Below, piece by piece: positions 6,298 to 8,948 of a stretch of 8,948 nucleotides of DNA (positions are counted from its first letter, which is position 1; the number at the start of each line of letters is the position of its first letter). Below the pieces are notes generated by a model. The model was not told the origin of the DNA. It did no database searches and was given only the letters and a program-made list of their open reading frames with translations. The DNA comes from Flavobacterium sp. (GTDB lineage Bacteria; Bacteroidota; Bacteroidia; Flavobacteriales; Flavobacteriaceae): positions 5,986 through 14,933 of the forward strand of contig NZ_DQDX01000224.1 in assembly GCF_003525665.1 (NCBI RefSeq). The letters run 5' to 3'. The translations under genes were made by a program, and so were the position numbers.

Positions 6298-6573
6298 TTA
6301 TTTATTTTTCTTGACTAAATCGGTAATCATTGTTATGTATTCTTCTTTGGCTTCTTCAATAGATAAATGACTTATTTGCATCCAAGCATTCATTTTAAAT
6401 GCATTTCTTAAATCATAAACAGGAGAAACCCTAACATCAATTGTACCCATTGTAGATTGTTTGTACAAAGCATAAAGTCGGAGTTGAATGTCCTGCGGCA
6501 ATTGAGATTGCGACATGGCATTAGCTTGTTCAACAGCTTCTTCAAATCGAGTATCTAAATCTTTTTCTTGCAT
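6298..6573 (-). CDS. Acyl-CoA-binding protein (ACBP)
   Basis: A 91-residue soluble four-helix protein of the ACBP family, which binds long-chain acyl-CoA in the cytoplasm and buffers or delivers it to lipid enzymes. The diagnostic LRLYALYKQSTMG (31-43) has Y34, Y37 and K38 in the places that contact the CoA. A lysine and AW follow (FKMNAW, 59-64), and then the last helix SIEEAKEEYITMI (71-83). The length matches the family norm of about 86-92. The ATG follows the psd stop directly (TAAATG), so psd and this gene are surely co-transcribed. ACBP is mainly eukaryotic and patchy in bacteria. Its place directly after cdsA and psd suggests a link to phospholipid synthesis or turnover, which is inference. 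Confidence 0.92.
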   Translation of the reverse strand: MQEKDLDTRFEEAVEQANAMSQSQLPQDIQLRLYALYKQSTMGTIDVRVSPVYDLRNAFKMNAWMQISHLSIEEAKEEYITMITDLVKKNK

Positions 6574-7224
6574 TTATTTAGTTGCAATTATAGTTCTATT
6601 TCCAACAGCTTTTTGATTCAATTGAACGTTAATTGTTGTTCCAAGCGGAAAATATAAATCAACACGAGAACCAAATTTTATAAATCCGGCATCTTCACCT
6701 TGACGAACATGCGTTCCTTCTTCGGCATAATTTACAATTCGTTTTGCCAAAGCACCAGCAATTTGTCGGTACATGATTTCGCCAAAAATTCTGTTTTCAA
6801 TTACTACAGTTGTTCTTTCGTTTTCTGTACTCGCTTTTGGATGCCAAGCTACAAGATATTTTCCTGGATGGTATTTGCTGTATTTTACTTTTCCGCTTGT
6901 TGCGTAACGCGTAACGTGTACGTTTATAGGCGACATAAAAATAGAAACCTGCAGTCTTTTATCTTTAAAATATTCTGGTTCGAATACTTCTTCGATAACA
7001 ACCACTTTTCCATCAACTGGAGCAATAATAGTATGATCGTTTACTTCTAAATGTCTTTTCGGATTTCTAAAGAATTGTAAAACTGTGATTAAAAGCAATA
7101 ATAATACTACTTGAAATGATTTTAAAATCCAATAATTGGTGATTACCTGTGGAGATAAAAGTAATAAAACCACAAATAATGTAGTTGAAATCAGGATGAT
7201 TTTTGCGCCTTCTTTATGAAACAT
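6574..7224 (-). CDS. psd: Phosphatidylserine decarboxylase, short pyruvoyl type
   Basis: A 216-residue membrane-bound enzyme that decarboxylates phosphatidylserine to phosphatidylethanolamine. Two hydrophobic stretches (about 9-29 and 33-51) anchor the N-terminus. FFRNP (51-55), IIAPVDGKV (66-74), IFMSPINVHVTR (95-106) and HPKASTENERT (128-138) are family blocks. KFGSRVDLYFP (183-193) holds the Gly185-Ser186 bond at which the proenzyme cleaves itself to create the pyruvoyl group. The size fits the short subfamily rather than the roughly 300-residue E. coli form, so it is not truncated. The start overlaps the end of cdsA by 11 bp. Phosphatidylserine synthase, needed to supply its substrate, is not in the window. 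Confidence 0.96.
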   Translation of the reverse strand: MFHKEGAKIILISTTLFVVLLLLSPQVITNYWILKSFQVVLLLLLITVLQFFRNPKRHLEVNDHTIIAPVDGKVVVIEEVFEPEYFKDKRLQVSIFMSPINVHVTRYATSGKVKYSKYHPGKYLVAWHPKASTENERTTVVIENRIFGEIMYRQIAGALAKRIVNYAEEGTHVRQGEDAGFIKFGSRVDLYFPLGTTINVQLNQKAVGNRTIIATK

Positions 7225-8104
7225 AACTTAAAATTTGATAAAATAAAAATACAAATGGTGCTACAAATATAACACTATCTAATCGATCTAAGATGCCTCC
7301 GTGACCTGGCATTATTTTTCCGCTGTCTTTTACTTCAGCTATTCGTTTGAATTTAGATTCTATTAAATCGCCAATGGTTCCCATAATTCCAACAAGAAGC
7401 GCGATTGTAATCCAAATTAATATTGATTTCTGACTGAATTCTGGACTTGCTCCAATGTAATATTTTGATATTAAAACTCCTGCAATAACTGCAAATATAA
7501 CGCCTCCGAGAAATCCTTCGATGGTTTTTTTAGGAGAAATGCGTTCGAATAATTTATTTTTTCCAATAGATTTTCCAACTAAGTATGCGAAGGTATCATT
7601 AGTCCAAACCAAAATAAACAATCCGATAATAATTTTAGGATTATAATCGTTGATACCAAATGAAATTTTGGTGATGAATATAAAAGGTAGAATGATGTAA
7701 CCAAGTAAATACAAGTATTTTGACGAAGTACTTATTTTTTGAACATTATCATAAAACAAAAACAAAATGCACTTAATAGAAGTAACTAAAGTAATAACTA
7801 GTAGCACCAAATTTAATGTATTGGTGTTTATATTTAATTCGTAACTTCCATTAAAATTGGTGTTTAATGCAGTAACGGTTTCTTTTCTATAATGACTTAT
7901 CAATGTAATCGATAGATAAAAAAGAAGCGCAAATACTATAGGAAAAAATTTCTTTATCTGAATTAAGGCACAGTATTCATAAACAGCAATGATTAGGAAA
8001 ATCCCAAACAAAATAAAAAAACTTTCTTTAGAAAATAGGATAGAAGCGAGTAATAAAACAATATAGACAGCTCCAGAAATTCCTCGTTTTAGAGTTTCAT
8101 TCAT
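7214..8104 (-). CDS. cdsA: Phosphatidate cytidylyltransferase (CDP-diacylglycerol synthase)
   Basis: A 296-residue integral membrane protein that makes CDP-diacylglycerol from phosphatidate and CTP, the branch point for bacterial phospholipids. Around eight hydrophobic segments are visible, starting at about 10-27 and 28-46. The C-terminal family signature is intact at about 250-277: SKFKR, then KDSGKIMPGHGGILDRLDS. The upstream cytoplasmic block SPKKTIEGFLGG (190-201) is also conserved. The length is near the E. coli enzyme's 285. It begins 2 bp after the LUD gene stop and its end overlaps psd by 11 bp, so the pathway genes are translated from one message. Confidence 0.96.
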   Translation of the reverse strand: MNETLKRGISGAVYIVLLLASILFSKESFFILFGIFLIIAVYEYCALIQIKKFFPIVFALLFYLSITLISHYRKETVTALNTNFNGSYELNINTNTLNLVLLVITLVTSIKCILFLFYDNVQKISTSSKYLYLLGYIILPFIFITKISFGINDYNPKIIIGLFILVWTNDTFAYLVGKSIGKNKLFERISPKKTIEGFLGGVIFAVIAGVLISKYYIGASPEFSQKSILIWITIALLVGIMGTIGDLIESKFKRIAEVKDSGKIMPGHGGILDRLDSVIFVAPFVFLFYQILSYVS

Positions 8105-8106
8105 GT

Positions 8107-8706
8107 TTACAAATCTTCTAGTAGAAGCAAATAAAGATTTTTAGCAGAACTTCCATAGGTCAAGAAATCTTCATCTTGTACCTTTTCAAAATATTTTATA
8201 GTCGTAATATTTGTTGGATAATCTTTGTCGTATTTTTTCTTTATAACACGCAATCCATCACTTTTAGTCTCAAGAATCTGACTTGTAGTGGCAAGAATTA
8301 CAATGTTGTCTGGAAGTTCGTTTGGTTTCTTTTGCTTAATTTGATTGGATGAAAATAATACAGAACCTTCGTCTGCAATTAAATTTTCGCAACCAGCCAA
8401 GAAAAAGTTCGGTTGCGTTGGATTTGTATAGTTTAATTTATTTTCTTCTAATAAACTAAATAACTTAGGATCGTAACATAAAGCATCACCTTCAAACCAG
8501 TCGTTTTCTTCGAGTATATTTTCGAATTGGTCTCTCACTTCTGATAGATTTTCGCAATAAATAAACTTACCTCCATTTTTTTTAAAATTGAACGTAAATA
8601 ATTCATCAACAGGTAAATTGATTGCTTTTGGAGCGTTATATTCGCTTTGGTTTCCTTCATCGGAATCATCGTTACTAGAACCAAATAATTTTCTGAAAAG
8701 ACTCAT
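8107..8706 (-). CDS. LUD-domain protein (LutC/YkgG-like), function unknown
   Basis: A 199-residue soluble protein. A short basic start (MSLFRKLFGSS) and an acidic linker (about 12-20) precede a compact alpha/beta domain. The best family evidence is FFLAGCENLIADEGSVLFSS (101-120), which fits the LUD domain strand-turn carrying a conserved acidic pair and Gly, and the closing GSSAKNLYLLLLEDL (185-199). Relatives include LutC/LldG of lactate oxidation, but no lutA or lutB partners are near, and the domain is a single copy without Fe-S cysteines. It is the first gene of the cdsA-psd operon, so any role may relate to membrane lipids or be coincidental. The start is placed by the hydrophilic N-terminus and the upstream promoter box. 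Confidence 0.75.
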   Translation of the reverse strand: MSLFRKLFGSSNDDSDEGNQSEYNAPKAINLPVDELFTFNFKKNGGKFIYCENLSEVRDQFENILEENDWFEGDALCYDPKLFSLLEENKLNYTNPTQPNFFLAGCENLIADEGSVLFSSNQIKQKKPNELPDNIVILATTSQILETKSDGLRVIKKKYDKDYPTNITTIKYFEKVQDEDFLTYGSSAKNLYLLLLEDL

Positions 8707-8746
8707 ATAATATAATAGAATTGGTATTTTATCACTTGAAAACCTT

Positions 8747-8754
8747 CAAAGATA
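8747..8754 (-). promoter_or_regulatory. Promoter -7 box for the LUD-cdsA-psd-ACBP-sod operon
   Basis: The minus strand reads TATCTTTG, an exact TAnnTTTG box 40 bp before the LUD start. The nearest upstream TTTTG lies 14 bp away, inside the ftsH terminator hairpin, which is closer than usual. If used, the promoter directly follows, and shares a base with, the terminator T-run. A short leader of about 35 nt would result. Confidence 0.45.
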
Positions 8755-8755
8755 A

Positions 8756-8796
8756 AAAAATCTTAATTCAAAAGCATTTTTTGAATTAAGATTTTT
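8756..8796. terminator. Hairpin terminator after ftsH
   Basis: Positions 8756-8773 and 8779-8796 are perfect 18-bp inverted repeats around a GCATT loop. On the minus strand, the direction of ftsH, the arm ends in a run of T, as in an intrinsic terminator. The stem is AT-rich (TCTTAATTCAAAA and its complement), so it is weaker than its length suggests. It lies 22 bp after the ftsH stop. Confidence 0.82.
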
Positions 8797-8818
8797 AATA
8801 TTTTATTTTAAGTAACGT

Positions 8819-8948
8819 TTAAGCTAAAACTTCTGTCGTTTCTTCGGTGTCGTTTCCGAAAGGTCTTTTTCCGAAAATTGTTTCTAAATCGTCTTTAAAA
8901 ATGACTTCTTTTCCTATAAGAATATCGGCAAGTTGCATTAACTTATCT
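8819..8948 (-). CDS. ftsH: ATP-dependent zinc metalloprotease FtsH, C-terminal end (5' part outside window)
   Basis: The minus strand is open from the window edge to a TAA at 8819-8821, giving 42 residues that begin DKLMQLADILIGKEVIFKDD and continue LETIFGKRPFGND before an acidic tail (TEETTEVLA). LA..L..KE.I...DLE.IFGKRPF is the characteristic end of Bacteroidota FtsH, the membrane-anchored AAA protease that degrades damaged or regulatory membrane proteins. The AAA and zinc-protease motifs are beyond the edge. It is the gene upstream of the LUD-cdsA operon, separated by a hairpin. FtsH also controls lipid synthesis enzymes in E. coli, so the neighbourhood may be meaningful, but that link is inference here. 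Confidence 0.85.
   Translation of the reverse strand, partial: DKLMQLADILIGKEVIFKDDLETIFGKRPFGNDTEETTEVLA

Noticed and set aside
6700..7050. Plus-strand open frame of 116 codons inside psd
   Set aside because: Antisense to intact psd, with an unusual Phe/Cys/Tyr-rich composition and no family resemblance.
6574..7224. Psd looks short next to the E. coli enzyme
   Set aside because: All family blocks and the Gly-Ser cleavage site are present. The length is normal for the short subfamily, so it is not truncated.

Overview
The window looks like ordinary chromosome from a Flavobacterium-type member of the Bacteroidota. The evidence is a strongly AT-rich composition, TAnnTTTG-type promoter boxes, a kinase-less PASTA protein encoded divergently from ddl, a carboxypeptidase-regulatory-like exported protein, a bacterial acyl-CoA-binding protein, and heptanucleotide repeats between genes. 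I assigned the organism from sequence character and gene families, not from a search.

Layout, left to right. Bases 2-121 hold the last 39 codons of a plus-strand DEAD-box RNA helicase. They run directly into a short 7-bp repeat array (119-174). A likely dead minus-strand gene tail follows (196-324). Next is a minus-strand block read right to left: ddl (D-Ala-D-Ala ligase), a 260-bp spacer made almost wholly of 7-bp repeats with inverted ends, coaD (coenzyme A synthesis), and an exported protein of unknown function. Divergent from ddl, on the plus strand, are a membrane-anchored two-PASTA protein and an RluD-like pseudouridine synthase that overlap by 11 bp. These two converge on a minus-strand operon, and a perfect 22-bp inverted repeat works as a two-way terminator between them (5425-5473).

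The minus-strand operon (8706 down to 5506) is very tightly packed: a LUD-domain protein, cdsA, psd, an acyl-CoA-binding protein and an exported Mn-type superoxide dismutase. Junctions are 2 bp, an 11-bp overlap, 0 bp and 9 bp. It sits downstream of ftsH, of which only the last 42 codons are in the window, behind a perfect 18-bp hairpin whose T-run abuts a promoter-like box. cdsA makes CDP-diacylglycerol and psd performs the last step of phosphatidylethanolamine synthesis. The intervening phosphatidylserine synthase is not in the window. The acyl-CoA-binding protein fits as a carrier of acyl-CoA for lipid metabolism.

I see no defence system, mobile element, CRISPR array, tRNA or rRNA. The parts least explained by known genes are the two heptanucleotide arrays, which share a consensus when read in the direction of the adjacent gene; the gene remnant at 196-324; the composite repeat and terminator element at 5384-5490; and the lipoprotein form of superoxide dismutase inside a phospholipid operon. 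I do not find convincing evidence for a new multi-gene system.
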